Of a stretch of 27,731 nucleotides of DNA, positions 15,502 to 23,166 are shown one piece after another (positions within the stretch are counted from its first letter, which is position 1; every line of letters starts with the position of its first letter). The stretch covers positions 1 to 27,731 of the forward strand of contig CAIUHY010000021.1 in assembly GCA_903899145.1 (NCBI GenBank). The letters are read 5' to 3'. This DNA is from an uncultured Actinomycetes bacterium (GTDB lineage Bacteria; Actinomycetota; Actinomycetes; Nanopelagicales; Nanopelagicaceae). Both the position numbers and the translations under genes were made by a program. The notes beneath the pieces are model-generated. The model was not told the origin of the DNA and did not search any database. It saw nothing but the letters and a program-made list of their open reading frames with translations.

Positions 15502-16104
15502 TTAAGCCTGGCGATGAACCTGGATCACCCGTGCTGGCTCAAAATCTGGCAATTCGATGAGATGCAAGGTGGTCGTTGACCTTTTTTGTGCGGGGGTCTG
15601 GTCAATCTCTTCTTGGGCAGATTCACCTTTCATGGCAAGCAAAGACCCGCCGGCCTTCACAAGGTGCCAACTCATGGGCACAAGCTTTGGCAGCGGGGCA
15701 ACGGCCCGGGCAGTAACAATATCAAAGCCCTTTTTCACGCTCTCAGCCTTACCTCGGACTACGGAAATAGGTAGATCTAGCTCGGCAATCACTTCATTGA
15801 GGAAATCCACCCGTCTTTGGAGGGGCTCAATCAAGGTGACGGTGAGATCTGGTCTGGCAAGGGCAATAATAATTCCAGGCAAGCCTGCCCCAGAGCCGAT
15901 ATCTACAATTTTACTCTCCGCAGGGATCAGCGTGGTAACGGGAAGGCAGTTAGCAATATGGCGATCCCAGATACGTTCGCCCTCTTTAGGGCCCATCAGA
16001 CCTCTGTCAATCCCCCATGTGGCAAGGATGTGGGCATAGCGATCTGCTTTTGGGCCGTTTTCTTTGAAGTACTCGGCTAGGAGTGTTTCACGTGAAACGC
16101 TCAC
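15502..16104 (-). CDS. rsmG: 16S rRNA (guanine527-N7)-methyltransferase
   Basis: RsmG (GidB) methylates G527 of 16S rRNA using S-adenosylmethionine; its loss gives low-level streptomycin resistance in many bacteria. The class I methyltransferase fold is clear. RHIANCLPV near residue 49 is a family motif, IVDIGSGAGLPGI near 66–78 is the SAM-binding motif, and TLIEPLQRRVDFL and VTARAVAPLPKL follow. Length of about 200 residues is normal. The start is either GTG 16104 or TTG 16113, which abuts the jag stop. The Shine-Dalgarno AGGAG is 12 bases before the GTG and 3 before the TTG, so neither is ideal and I prefer GTG. The first codons (VSRET) are encoded by the parS palindrome. Confidence 0.94.
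   Translation of the reverse strand: MSVSRETLLAEYFKENGPKADRYAHILATWGIDRGLMGPKEGERIWDRHIANCLPVTTLIPAESKIVDIGSGAGLPGIIIALARPDLTVTLIEPLQRRVDFLNEVIAELDLPISVVRGKAESVKKGFDIVTARAVAPLPKLVPMSWHLVKAGGSLLAMKGESAQEEIDQTPAQKRSTTTLHLIELPDFEPARVIQVHRQA
16084..16099. other. parS site (ParB-binding centromere)
   Basis: TGTTTCACGTGAAACG matches the consensus palindrome TGTTTCACGTGAAACA with one mismatch at the last base. It lies inside the first codons of rsmG, encoding Ser-Arg-Glu-Thr, and within 2.6 kb of the presumed origin, a standard place for a nucleating parS. I found no second copy in the window by eye. Confidence 0.93.
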
Positions 16105-16113
16105 AGGGGGCAA

Positions 16114-16614
16114 TTACTCCTGAGGCAGGACGACCACGCAGCGGTTTGGCTCTTCGCCTTCAGATTCGCTGGTGAGGCCTATTTCCTGGATGGTGTCGTG
16201 GATGACCTTGCGTTCAAAGGCATTCATAGGCTTAAGCTTGATCTGCTCCCCTGTGGACTTCACTTCTTCGGCGATCTCGTGGGCTAGCTTGGCTAACTCC
16301 TCTTTTTTAGAGCTACGGAAGTTATCGATATCGAGCATCAGACGGCTGCGCTCGCCCAGGCTTGTGTGAACGGCAAGGCGTGTGAGCTCCTGAAGTGCAT
16401 CAAGTACCTCACCTCGGTCACCTACTAGGTGACCGAGCTTGCCTCCCGCGATAGCCAGGGCAGCTCTCTCATTCTCAACATCGATATCAATATCTCCGTC
16501 GAGGTCTGCAATGTCAAGCAGACCCTCTAGGTAGTCGGCTGCCACATCGCCCTCTTCTTCAAGACGTGCAATCAGCGACTTCTTTGGGGTCTCTTCTTCT
16601 GTTTTCTCTGGCAT
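16114..16614 (-). CDS. Jag/KhpB family RNA-binding protein (KH + R3H)
   Basis: The 166-residue protein has an acidic N-terminus (about 1–30), a KH-like domain and an R3H domain. The KH-like part (about 40–95) carries GGKLGHLVGDRGEVLDALQELTRL, a variant of the usual GxxxGxLIGxxG loop. The R3H part (about 100–165) carries LAHEIAEEV, the KPMNAFERKVIHDTIQE helix and SEGEEPNRCVVV. The N-terminal Jag domain of Firmicutes is absent, as in actinobacterial homologues. KhpB-type proteins bind RNA and influence cell division and elongation in Gram-positive bacteria. Placement between yidC and rsmG is conserved. An AAAGGAG Shine-Dalgarno precedes the ATG. The 63-base gap from yidC is AT-rich with no clear hairpin. 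Confidence 0.92.
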   Translation of the reverse strand: MPEKTEEETPKKSLIARLEEEGDVAADYLEGLLDIADLDGDIDIDVENERAALAIAGGKLGHLVGDRGEVLDALQELTRLAVHTSLGERSRLMLDIDNFRSSKKEELAKLAHEIAEEVKSTGEQIKLKPMNAFERKVIHDTIQEIGLTSESEGEEPNRCVVVLPQE

Positions 16615-16677
16615 TTCTAGCTCCTTTTATTGAATATCCTGTTTATGCGTTTTCATACCTTTTATACACTTTTAAAT

Positions 16678-17589
16678 TTATCTCCGTCTTTTCTTCTTTT
16701 TTGGTTGTTGCCGTTGGCGACTCTGGTTCTCAGATTCGCTCATACCTTCTGGGCTGATCACTTCTGGACCAGTTCCATCACTGATGCCACGCTTTTTTTG
16801 TAACTCTTCATATGCAGGTGAGCCAGGCGTTGGGTTTCTTTTAATGACGTAGTACTGCTGACCGAATGTCCATAGATTTGTTGTTGACCAATAAATCAAA
16901 ACACCAATTGGGAAGTTCACACCTGACACAGCAAAAATAACTGGGAAGACATACAGCATAATTTTTTGTTGTTGGGCCATCATGTTGTTTGAGGAATCCA
17001 TCTTTGGCATTCCTTTGACCATGAGCTGACGTTGTGTTGTAAAGGTCGTCGCAGACATAAATGCAATAAGTAATATCGTGACAAGTTTGGTTGATGTGAT
17101 ATGTGCATTGAGGAAACTGTCAGCGATAGGGGCTCCTAAGAATTTAGCGTCATGGGCACTAAGCAATAACTTAGGCGTAATAACACCTGGTACATATGAA
17201 TGATCGTGAGCAATCCCATTAAGCACGCGGAAGAGTGCATAGAAAATAGGCGCTTGTGCAAGAAGTGGTAAGCATGATGCAAGTGGGTTTGTCTTGTGCT
17301 CTTTATAGAGCTTCATCATCTCTTCAGATTGCTTCTGACGGTCATCCTTGTGGCGCTTTTGAATCTCTTTCATCTTTGGTTGCAGAACTGTCATAGCGCG
17401 TTGGCTCTTGATCTGCTTCACAAATAGTGGGATTAGAAGAACACGAATGATGATCACAAGTGAGACGATCGATAGTGTCCACTTTAGTGACTCGTGGCTG
17501 TCCTTACCAAGGATGTATCCAAGGGCCGAATGAACTACCGTCATGACCCAAGAAACAGCGTAATACAATGGTTTTAGGATGGAATCCAT
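16678..17589 (-). CDS. yidC: Membrane protein insertase YidC
   Basis: The 303-residue insertase, of the short Gram-positive type without a large periplasmic domain, inserts and folds membrane proteins alone or with SecYEG. Hydrophobic helices are interrupted by a basic coiled region QKRHKDDRQKQSEEMMKLYKE (about 78–97). Arg49 in SLVIIIRVLLIPLF is the conserved hydrophilic-groove arginine. NPLASCLPLLAQAPIFYALF and INLIGVLIYW-like helices (here FPIGVLIYWSTTNLWT) are family hallmarks. The tail RQRQQPKKKKRRR is strongly basic and likely contacts the ribosome. The start codon overlaps the yidD stop by one base (TAATG). Unlike many Gram-positive forms, no lipobox signal peptide is seen. Confidence 0.95.
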   Translation of the reverse strand: MDSILKPLYYAVSWVMTVVHSALGYILGKDSHESLKWTLSIVSLVIIIRVLLIPLFVKQIKSQRAMTVLQPKMKEIQKRHKDDRQKQSEEMMKLYKEHKTNPLASCLPLLAQAPIFYALFRVLNGIAHDHSYVPGVITPKLLLSAHDAKFLGAPIADSFLNAHITSTKLVTILLIAFMSATTFTTQRQLMVKGMPKMDSSNNMMAQQQKIMLYVFPVIFAVSGVNFPIGVLIYWSTTNLWTFGQQYYVIKRNPTPGSPAYEELQKKRGISDGTGPEVISPEGMSESENQSRQRQQPKKKKRRR

Positions 17590-17858
17590 TAGATAGCTCC
17601 TTTAACGGTGGTAGAACTTTTTTGAATTTGGGCAGGTGTTTGAACAACTGCGTAATCAACTCCGCCATGTGACCATGGGTTGCAGCGCACTACTCTCCAG
17701 ATGGCCATGAGAGCTCCGCGGAGCCCGTATGAACTAATTGCATCTACTGCATATTGTGAACATGATGGGTAGTACTTGCACCTCGGTGCAAGGCCGGGTG
17801 AAATCCACTTTTGATAAAACTTAATTGGCAGGACGACAATGGCGCGAAAGATCTTCAC
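17589..17858 (-). CDS. yidD: Membrane protein insertion efficiency factor YidD
   Basis: This 89-residue protein has the diagnostic PRCKYYPSCSQYAVDAI motif (about 25–41) and the RCNPWSHGGVDYAV segment (about 58–71). The three cysteines and the amphipathic N-terminal helix (IVVLPIKFYQKWISP) are typical. YidD associates with the inner face of the membrane and assists YidC. The GTG start overlaps the rnpA TGA by four bases, and its stop overlaps the yidC ATG, so it sits in a fully coupled chain. Confidence 0.96.
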   Translation of the reverse strand: MKIFRAIVVLPIKFYQKWISPGLAPRCKYYPSCSQYAVDAISSYGLRGALMAIWRVVRCNPWSHGGVDYAVVQTPAQIQKSSTTVKGAI

Positions 17859-18196
17859 TGGTTTGCCTCACTACGTTTAACAACCTTTGAGATCAACTCA
17901 GCAAAGTCTGCCCGGTAGTCATCATTCTTGCGTAAAACGCGAATGACAATTTGTGTGTGGTTTGGAAAAGCCTTGAGGTGCTCACTTGCAGCGTGACGCA
18001 ATTGGCGAGCAATTCTGTGCCGGGTAACTGATCCACCAACACTTTTGTTGATGATTAAGCCGACTTGAGGGTCGCTTTGGAATTGGGCATGAGTAAGAAA
18101 ATAGATAACAAGTAATTGTGATGTGGCTCGATGCCCCGTTTTAGTAGTTCGGGAAAAATCTTTACTCGAGCGAAGTCGATTCGATGCAGGTAGCAC
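17855..18196 (-). CDS. rnpA: Ribonuclease P protein component
   Basis: The 113-residue basic protein supports the RNase P ribozyme in removing 5' leaders from pre-tRNAs. LPASNRLRSSKDFSRTTKTG is the usual N-terminus. PQVGLIINKSVGGSVTRHRIARQLRHA carries the family's conserved basic motif, here in the RHR form frequent in actinobacteria rather than RNR. The start is a GTG at 18196, two bases after the rpmH stop. No good Shine-Dalgarno is seen, so coupling to rpmH is likely. The stop overlaps the yidD GTG. Confidence 0.95.
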   Translation of the reverse strand: MLPASNRLRSSKDFSRTTKTGHRATSQLLVIYFLTHAQFQSDPQVGLIINKSVGGSVTRHRIARQLRHAASEHLKAFPNHTQIVIRVLRKNDDYRADFAELISKVVKRSEANQ

Positions 18197-18198
18197 GA

Positions 18199-18336
18199 TT
18201 ACGCAGAGATGCGGGTGCGGCCCTTAGCGCGGCGAGAAGCCAGAACTGCCCGGCCGCCACGTGTTGCCATACGAGCACGGAAGCCGTGCTTCTTCGCACG
18301 GCGGCGATTATTCGGTTGGTAAGTACGCTTTGACAT
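18199..18336 (-). CDS. rpmH: 50S ribosomal protein L34
   Basis: The 45-codon minus-strand frame starts MSKRTYQPNNRRRAKKHGFR and ends with RRAKGRTRISA, a complete L34. AAGGAG lies 6 bases before the ATG. It is the first gene of the leftward rpmH–rnpA–yidD–yidC run and borders the origin. Promoter elements must lie within the origin-proximal gap, but I could not choose between several weak -10-like hexamers. Confidence 0.97.
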   Translation of the reverse strand: MSKRTYQPNNRRRAKKHGFRARMATRGGRAVLASRRAKGRTRISA

Positions 18337-18606
18337 GAAAACTCCTTGACTACTTTTTTCTCCGGGTCAGGGGTTTTGACCAGGGCCACAGATGTCCATC
18401 AATAGGGTGGCAAGATTAGCCAAATTTGTGTGGATAAACCACTTGCGCTTTAGCGAAAACCCCTTTACGTTCGCCCTCTATCCACAGGTTTTGACCCATA
18501 GTCTGAGCCTTCTCACCCTCAAGGTGGGGTTTAGACCACAGCCTGTGGGTAACTTGGGGATAACTATTTTTTAGCTTTATTACGCATTTTTAGAAACCGG
18601 GGAAAA
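18337..18606. other. rpmH–dnaA intergenic origin region with DnaA-box cluster
   Basis: The 270-base gap holds one perfect DnaA box and three single-mismatch boxes. TGTGGATAA is at 18429–18437, CTATCCACA at 18478–18486, TGTGGGTAA at 18544–18552 and TGGGGATAA at 18555–18563. An inverted repeat CCACAG-C-CTGTGG spans 18536–18548. A T-rich stretch follows at 18565–18596. The gap also must contain the divergent rpmH and dnaA promoters. The boxes could act in replication initiation, in dnaA autoregulation, or both. Confidence 0.8.
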
Positions 18607-20019
18607 ATGGCTCTACTGGAAGAAGTCGACCTGACCATCTTGTGGGGGTCGGTTATTGAGGCCATGTCCTCAGAATCTCCGCAGCATCGAGCATTTCTTG
18701 CTCTCACAAAACCCCTTGGCCTTCTTCAAGGTGATGGCGCAGCAACACTACTTCTTAATACTCCTAACCAATTTGCAAAAGACTTTCTAGAGATCCGTGT
18801 TAAAAATACACTTAATGAAATTCTGACAGCAGAGCTTGGTCAAAAAATAAATATTGCAGTCACCGTTGATGAAACTCTTGAGGTTTCTGCTCCTTCTGAA
18901 GATCTCATTGATGAAAGCGTTGTTGAAGTTGTAGCACCTCGCTCTGGAACTGGCCGCGATACCGGCACAAAACAGCCAGTTGAGCAATCTCAGTTGAACC
19001 CTCGCTACATTTTTGAAACATTTGTTATTGGCGCGTCTAACCGTTTTGCTCATGCCGCTGCAGTTGCAGTTGCTGAAGCACCTGCAAAGGCATACAACCC
19101 TCTCTTTATTTACGGCGAGTCAGGGTTGGGCAAAACCCACCTCCTGCACGCTATTGGGGCCTACGCCAAAGAGCTCTATGGCTCAGTTCGCGTGCGTTAT
19201 GTGTCATCTGAAGAATTCACCAACGACTTTATTAACTCAATTCGCGACGATAAAGCCTCCGTTTTCCAGCGCCGATACCGCGACCTTGATGTCTTGCTCG
19301 TTGATGACATTCAGTTCTTAGAAAACAAAGAGCGGACCCAGGAAGAGTTCTTCCATACGTTCAACACCCTGTATAACGCCAACAAACAGATTGTTATTTC
19401 TAGTGACCGCCCCCCAAAACAACTCATGACCTTGGAAGACCGTTTGCGTTCTCGTTTCGAGTGGGGGTTAATTACAGATATCCAACCCCCAGAACTAGAA
19501 ACTCGTATTGCGATTCTTCGCAAAAAAGCCGCTCAAGATAAATTAAATGCTCCTGATGATGTATTGGAATACATCGCTTCAAAAATCTCATCTAATATCC
19601 GTGAACTTGAAGGCGCGCTTATCCGTGTTACCGCTTTTGCATCTTTAAACCGTCAGCCAGTCGACATGGGGCTTGCTGAAATTGTCCTGAAAGATTTAAT
19701 CCCTGATGAGGTCGGGCCTGAAATCACCGCCGCTACTATCATGGCTCAAACAGCTTCCTACTTCAGCCTTTCACTCGACGATCTTTGTGGCTCGAACCGC
19801 AGCCGTGTTTTAGTTAATGCCCGACAGATCGCCATGTATCTCTGCCGTGAACTCACCGAGCTTTCACTTCCCAAGATCGGGCAGGCTTTTGGCGGCCGCG
19901 ACCACACCACTGTGATGCATGCTGACCGCAAAATCCGCCAGCTTATGGCTGAGCGACGTTCGATCTATAACCAAGTCACTGAGCTCACCAACCGAATTAA
20001 GCTTCAGGCTAGGGGTTAA
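18607..20019 (+). CDS. dnaA: Chromosomal replication initiator protein DnaA
   Basis: The 470-residue AAA+ initiator binds DnaA boxes and opens oriC. Domain I covers about 1–85, and a short acidic linker follows (about 86–128). The AAA+ core from NPRYIFETFVIGASNRFAHA has Walker A GESGLGKTH (170–178), Walker B VLLVDDIQF (229–237), sensor I ISSD (264–267) and sensor II RELEGALIR (332–340). Domain IV carries the DNA-binding helix-turn-helix and the signature GGRDHTTVMHADR (429–441). The linker is much shorter than in Streptomyces. The ATG at 18607 follows a weak GGGGA. Downstream is the dnaA–dnaN gap with further boxes. Confidence 0.98.
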   Translation: MALLEEVDLTILWGSVIEAMSSESPQHRAFLALTKPLGLLQGDGAATLLLNTPNQFAKDFLEIRVKNTLNEILTAELGQKINIAVTVDETLEVSAPSEDLIDESVVEVVAPRSGTGRDTGTKQPVEQSQLNPRYIFETFVIGASNRFAHAAAVAVAEAPAKAYNPLFIYGESGLGKTHLLHAIGAYAKELYGSVRVRYVSSEEFTNDFINSIRDDKASVFQRRYRDLDVLLVDDIQFLENKERTQEEFFHTFNTLYNANKQIVISSDRPPKQLMTLEDRLRSRFEWGLITDIQPPELETRIAILRKKAAQDKLNAPDDVLEYIASKISSNIRELEGALIRVTAFASLNRQPVDMGLAEIVLKDLIPDEVGPEITAATIMAQTASYFSLSLDDLCGSNRSRVLVNARQIAMYLCRELTELSLPKIGQAFGGRDHTTVMHADRKIRQLMAERRSIYNQVTELTNRIKLQARG

Positions 20020-20311
20020 CGAAATGTCCTATATGCCCGAACTGAGTAAGTTAACCCCAACTGTGGAAAAGTTGTGGGCAGCTGTGGATAATCTTTGTTT
20101 TTCTGTGGGTGGAGGTGGGGTTTTATCTTTTTCTTCTTCTGTGTCAGAAGCAAGAGTTAAGTTAGTGGGAGTTCTCCACAGGCCCGCCCACAACTGTAGA
20201 GAGGGAAAGTAAGGCGCCGACCAGCGGTTTTACCCTTTCTCCACAGGAAGAGGGCCTGGTTACTACTACTAGTTAAATTAATAGATAAATGATGTGAATA
20301 GGGAGAACGAG
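20020..20311. other. oriC: dnaA–dnaN intergenic region, likely oriC core
   Basis: The 292-base gap contains one perfect DnaA box, TGTGGATAA at 20083–20091. Single-mismatch boxes are TGTGGAAAA at 20062–20070 and TTCTCCACA at both 20172–20180 and 20237–20245. After the last box come a GC-rich stretch, CTA/TTA-type triplets and an AT-rich tract just before dnaN. In actinobacteria oriC normally lies in this gap. The gap also carries the dnaN Shine-Dalgarno (GGGAG, 20301–20305). Confidence 0.85.
20237..20290 (+). other. Putative basal unwinding element: DnaA box, GC-rich spacer, DnaA-trio, AT-rich tract
   Basis: TTCTCCACA (20237–20245) is followed by a GC-rich 14-base spacer and then TTACTACTACTA at 20260–20271. 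Its complement read 3' to 5' is AAT-GAT-GAT-GAT, the DnaA-trio pattern. A 19-base tract with only two G/C follows (20272–20290). Order and orientation match the Bacillus subtilis unwinding system as I recall it. The spacer may be longer than in Bacillus. Confidence 0.65.
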
Positions 20312-21439
20312 ATGAAGTTTGTTGTTGAGCCAGGCGAGTTAGTAGATGCCGTTAATTGGGTTGCCCGCAGCCTTTCTACACGACCTATTAAACCCGAACT
20401 GCTTGGAATAATGATTGACGTAGATAGCTCAATAACCCTCACAGGGTCAGATTTAGAAACCTCCACCAAGGCAATTTTAAAAGCGGAGATTGTTAATAAA
20501 GGGAAAGTTTTAGTTCCAGGACGGCTACTAGCTGAAATTGCGCGCTCTCTTCCAAACAAACCAGTAAGTTTTAATTTAGACGGAACAAGAGTTCTGGTTA
20601 CAGCAGGAGCGGCAAAATTTACACTCCCAACACTGTCTGTTTCTGAATACCCAAACCTCCCCGACCTTCCAGAAACTGCTGGAGTAATTGCCAGCGACGT
20701 GTTTGCAACAGCTGTAAACCAGGTTGCAATCGCCGCCGGGAAAGACGATTCACTCCCAACACTGACCGGTGTTCATATTGAAATTAACAAAAACACAATC
20801 ACGCTTGCCGCTACCGACCGCTACCGATTAGCTGTCCGCGAACTTTCATGGCAAGCAAAAGACGCAAACCTTGAATCAACAACACTTGTTCGCGCGCGCA
20901 CCTTGTCTGATGCTGGGCGCTCCCTTACGACTCACACACAAGTAACTTTGGCTCTTTCCCCTAATGCATCAAATGAGAGGCTGATTGGTTTTGTCTCAGA
21001 GTTAAAAACAATGACATCTAGAACATTAGATGGAACTTTCCCACCATTTAAACATTTACTACCGACAGAATCAGTTGCGCAAGCAACAATCGAAGTCGCT
21101 CCATTCCTAGACTCGGTCCGCCGTGTCGCTCTCGTAACAGATAAGACAGTGCCGCTCCGGTTGATTTTTGGAAACGGAAAGCTTCAACTCGAAGCGGGCG
21201 CTGGAGAAGAAGCGCAAGCAGCAGAAGAGCTTGAAATTCAATATAACGGCGAAGAAATTAGCATCGCCTTTAACCCAACATATTTAACAGATGGACTACA
21301 AGCAATCGGAACCCCATTTGTTCAAATTGATTTCACGGGCGCAAGTAAACCTGCTGTTCTCACGGGTAAACATGAAGCGGCAGGCCTGAAAGACGAAAGC
21401 TATAAGTACTTGCTCATGCCTATGAGATATAGCGCTTAA
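20312..21439 (+). CDS. dnaN: DNA polymerase III beta subunit (sliding clamp)
   Basis: The 375-residue protein forms the ring that tethers polymerase III and other clamp clients to DNA. Three repeated clamp domains of about 120 residues are visible. LPTLTGVHIEI and AATDRYRLAVREL mark the second domain, and the C-terminal YKYLLMPMRYSA is the classic end containing the MPMR client-binding segment. A GTG at 20294 would extend the frame by six codons. I choose ATG 20312 because MKFVVEPGELVDAVNWVAR is the family start and GGGAG sits 6 bases upstream. recF follows after 5 bases. Confidence 0.97.
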   Translation: MKFVVEPGELVDAVNWVARSLSTRPIKPELLGIMIDVDSSITLTGSDLETSTKAILKAEIVNKGKVLVPGRLLAEIARSLPNKPVSFNLDGTRVLVTAGAAKFTLPTLSVSEYPNLPDLPETAGVIASDVFATAVNQVAIAAGKDDSLPTLTGVHIEINKNTITLAATDRYRLAVRELSWQAKDANLESTTLVRARTLSDAGRSLTTHTQVTLALSPNASNERLIGFVSELKTMTSRTLDGTFPPFKHLLPTESVAQATIEVAPFLDSVRRVALVTDKTVPLRLIFGNGKLQLEAGAGEEAQAAEELEIQYNGEEISIAFNPTYLTDGLQAIGTPFVQIDFTGASKPAVLTGKHEAAGLKDESYKYLLMPMRYSA

Positions 21440-21444
21440 TTAGT

Positions 21445-22536
21445 GTGCACCTTTCACTCCTTTCGCTAAAAAATTTCCGCTCTTATGCTGATCTAGAGCT
21501 GCCGCTAAAACCCGGTATTACTATTTTTCTGGGAAGAAACGGCGAAGGAAAAACAAATATTGTTGAATCAATTCTTTATTTAGCTTTTCTTTCTTCTCAC
21601 AGAACGGCAACCGACCAACCCCTTGTGCAACTTGGTCACAGCTCTGCCTACGTGCGCTCTAAAATCCAGCAGCCAGATCGAGAAGTGATTGTTGAGCTAG
21701 AGATTAACGCTGATAAAGCTAACCGAGCGCGCATAAACCAAAACCCTGTGCGCAGCCAGAAAGAGTTATTTGGCTTAGTTCAGTGTGTTTATTTCTCCCC
21801 TGAAGACTTAGATTTAGTTCGAGGGGACCCCGCAGAACGCAGAAGGTTTATTGATCAACTTCTAATATTGCGCAGCCCTCGCCTTGCAGGCGTAATTACT
21901 GATTATGAGCGCGCCGTTCGCCAACGCAACTCACTACTAAAAAGCAGAGCAGGTTACTCATCTCTTGAATCATGGGATCAACAGGTAGCTCAGTTTGGCG
22001 GAGAGATCGTTGCGGCAAGACTCTCGCTCCTTGCAGATTTTGAACCAGTGTTTACTGAGGTTTATAAAGAAATATCTGAAAAGAAGCCAGCGCGGATTAC
22101 ATATAAATGCAGTATTGATAACCCTTCAACCAATCCTGCTACAAACACAGCAGAGTTGCTTGCGAAGATGGCTGAAATCAAAGGCCAAGAAATCGAAAGA
22201 GGCCTCACCCTTATTGGCCCTCACCGGGATGACCTAGTACTTCATTTGGGTGACCACTTTGTTAAGGGGTATGCAAGCCATGGTGAATCGTGGTCTGTTG
22301 CGCTTTCGTTAAAGCTTGCATCTTATAAATTATTAAAAAATGAAGGCTCATCACCTATTTTAATATTGGACGATGTTTTCTCTGAACTAGATGAAGAGCG
22401 ACGCGATCAGCTCGTTGAGCTTTCCCGTTCAGCTGAGCAGACACTTATTACCGTTGCCGTTGAGAGTGATCTACCAACAGAACTTTCTGGCGAAGTCTTT
22501 TTTGTTAAGTCTGGGAACGTTAAGGTAAAAGTATGA
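21445..22536 (+). CDS. recF: DNA replication and repair protein RecF
   Basis: The 363-residue SMC-like ATPase loads RecA at single-strand gaps. The N-terminus MHLSLLSLKNFRSY is typical. Walker A is GRNGEGKT at 30–37, CVYFSPEDLDLVRGDPAERRRFID is a family block, and Walker B is PILILDDVFSELD near the C-terminus. The start is the GTG at 21445, five bases after dnaN, without a convincing Shine-Dalgarno, suggesting coupling. The stop overlaps the dciA ATG by four bases. Confidence 0.96.
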   Translation: MHLSLLSLKNFRSYADLELPLKPGITIFLGRNGEGKTNIVESILYLAFLSSHRTATDQPLVQLGHSSAYVRSKIQQPDREVIVELEINADKANRARINQNPVRSQKELFGLVQCVYFSPEDLDLVRGDPAERRRFIDQLLILRSPRLAGVITDYERAVRQRNSLLKSRAGYSSLESWDQQVAQFGGEIVAARLSLLADFEPVFTEVYKEISEKKPARITYKCSIDNPSTNPATNTAELLAKMAEIKGQEIERGLTLIGPHRDDLVLHLGDHFVKGYASHGESWSVALSLKLASYKLLKNEGSSPILILDDVFSELDEERRDQLVELSRSAEQTLITVAVESDLPTELSGEVFFVKSGNVKVKV

Positions 22537-22985
22537 AGTCTGATTTAGCCCGCGAGCTATATAAAACGTGGCGTAACCAAACCCGAAAAAACAAAGGGAC
22601 TGCCCGCGAAGAGACCCGAGAAAAAATCGATGACCCAAAATCGATGAAAGATTTGCTTGCAGATTTAGTTGATAGACGTGACTGGCAACAAGGAATTGCA
22701 GAAGGAACTTTATTTACTGAGTGGAAGAGTGTTGTCGGGGATGAGATTGCTCAGCATGCAACACCGATTACTCTTGTGGATGGCCTACTGACAATCCAAA
22801 CAACATCATCGGCATGGGCAACACAGATGAAATTAATTTCAACGCAGTTACTGCAAACAATTTCCGGCTCTGCCCCAGGCGCTCTTGTGGAACAGATTGA
22901 AGTAATCGGGCCACTTGCCCCAAGCTGGAAAAAAGGAATTCGCACCATCAAGAACGCACGTGGTCCCAGGGACACATACGGCTAA
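22533..22985 (+). CDS. dciA: DciA-type replicative helicase loader (DUF721)
   Basis: The 150-residue protein matches DUF721/DciA. A basic N-terminus (LARELYKTWRNQTRKNKG) precedes the domain, which has DLLADLVDRRDWQQGIAEGTLFTEWKSVVGDEIAQHATPITLVDGLLTI and then TSSAWATQMKLISTQLL. DciA is the ancestral DnaB loader in bacteria without DnaC or DnaI, and in actinobacteria it lies between recF and gyrB (Rv0004 type). It overlaps recF by four bases, giving a dnaN–recF–dciA operon. The gyrB gap that follows is 181 bases. Confidence 0.93.
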   Translation: MKSDLARELYKTWRNQTRKNKGTAREETREKIDDPKSMKDLLADLVDRRDWQQGIAEGTLFTEWKSVVGDEIAQHATPITLVDGLLTIQTTSSAWATQMKLISTQLLQTISGSAPGALVEQIEVIGPLAPSWKKGIRTIKNARGPRDTYG

Positions 22986-23093
22986 GAGCCCAGAAAAACC
23001 CGCTGGGTAGTAAGTACCCACAACTTGGCGCTCAAAAGCCCGCAAATCCACAGTTACGCCGTTTTATGGCTGGCTCGTGTCACCTCTTTTGGC

Positions 23094-23099
23094 TAAGAT
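23094..23099 (+). promoter_or_regulatory. Candidate -10 (TAAGAT) for gyrBA
   Basis: TAAGAT is the best -10-like hexamer in the gap before gyrB and would give a leader of about 60 bases. No good -35 is found at 16–18 bases upstream, so this is tentative. The rest of the gap shows only two short 5-bp inverted repeats after dciA. Confidence 0.25.
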
Positions 23100-23166
23100 T
23101 TGGAGCCTAACCCTAGAAAAACGCCCCAGGTTTGATTGAGGCAGTTTTGACCAGAAGGAGAGTGCC

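Noticed and set aside
15557..16039. 160-codon plus-strand frame antisense to rsmG
   Set aside because: Shadow of the conserved rsmG coding sequence; no recognisable protein features or start signal.
19919..20212. 97-codon plus-strand frame overlapping the end of dnaA and running through the dnaA–dnaN gap
   Set aside because: It overlaps dnaA out of frame and consists of origin DNA with DnaA boxes; the protein resembles nothing and has no ribosome-binding site.
20294..20311. GTG start six codons upstream for dnaN
   Set aside because: The Shine-Dalgarno falls after this GTG, and the family N-terminus begins at the ATG at 20312.
22989..23018. Short inverted repeats after dciA as an intrinsic terminator
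   Set aside because: Stems are only 5 bp (CCCAG/CTGGG and GGGTA/TACCC) and no T-run follows.
23044..23052. AAATCCACA before gyrB as a DnaA box
   Set aside because: Two mismatches and isolated; not enough to claim DnaA control of gyrB.
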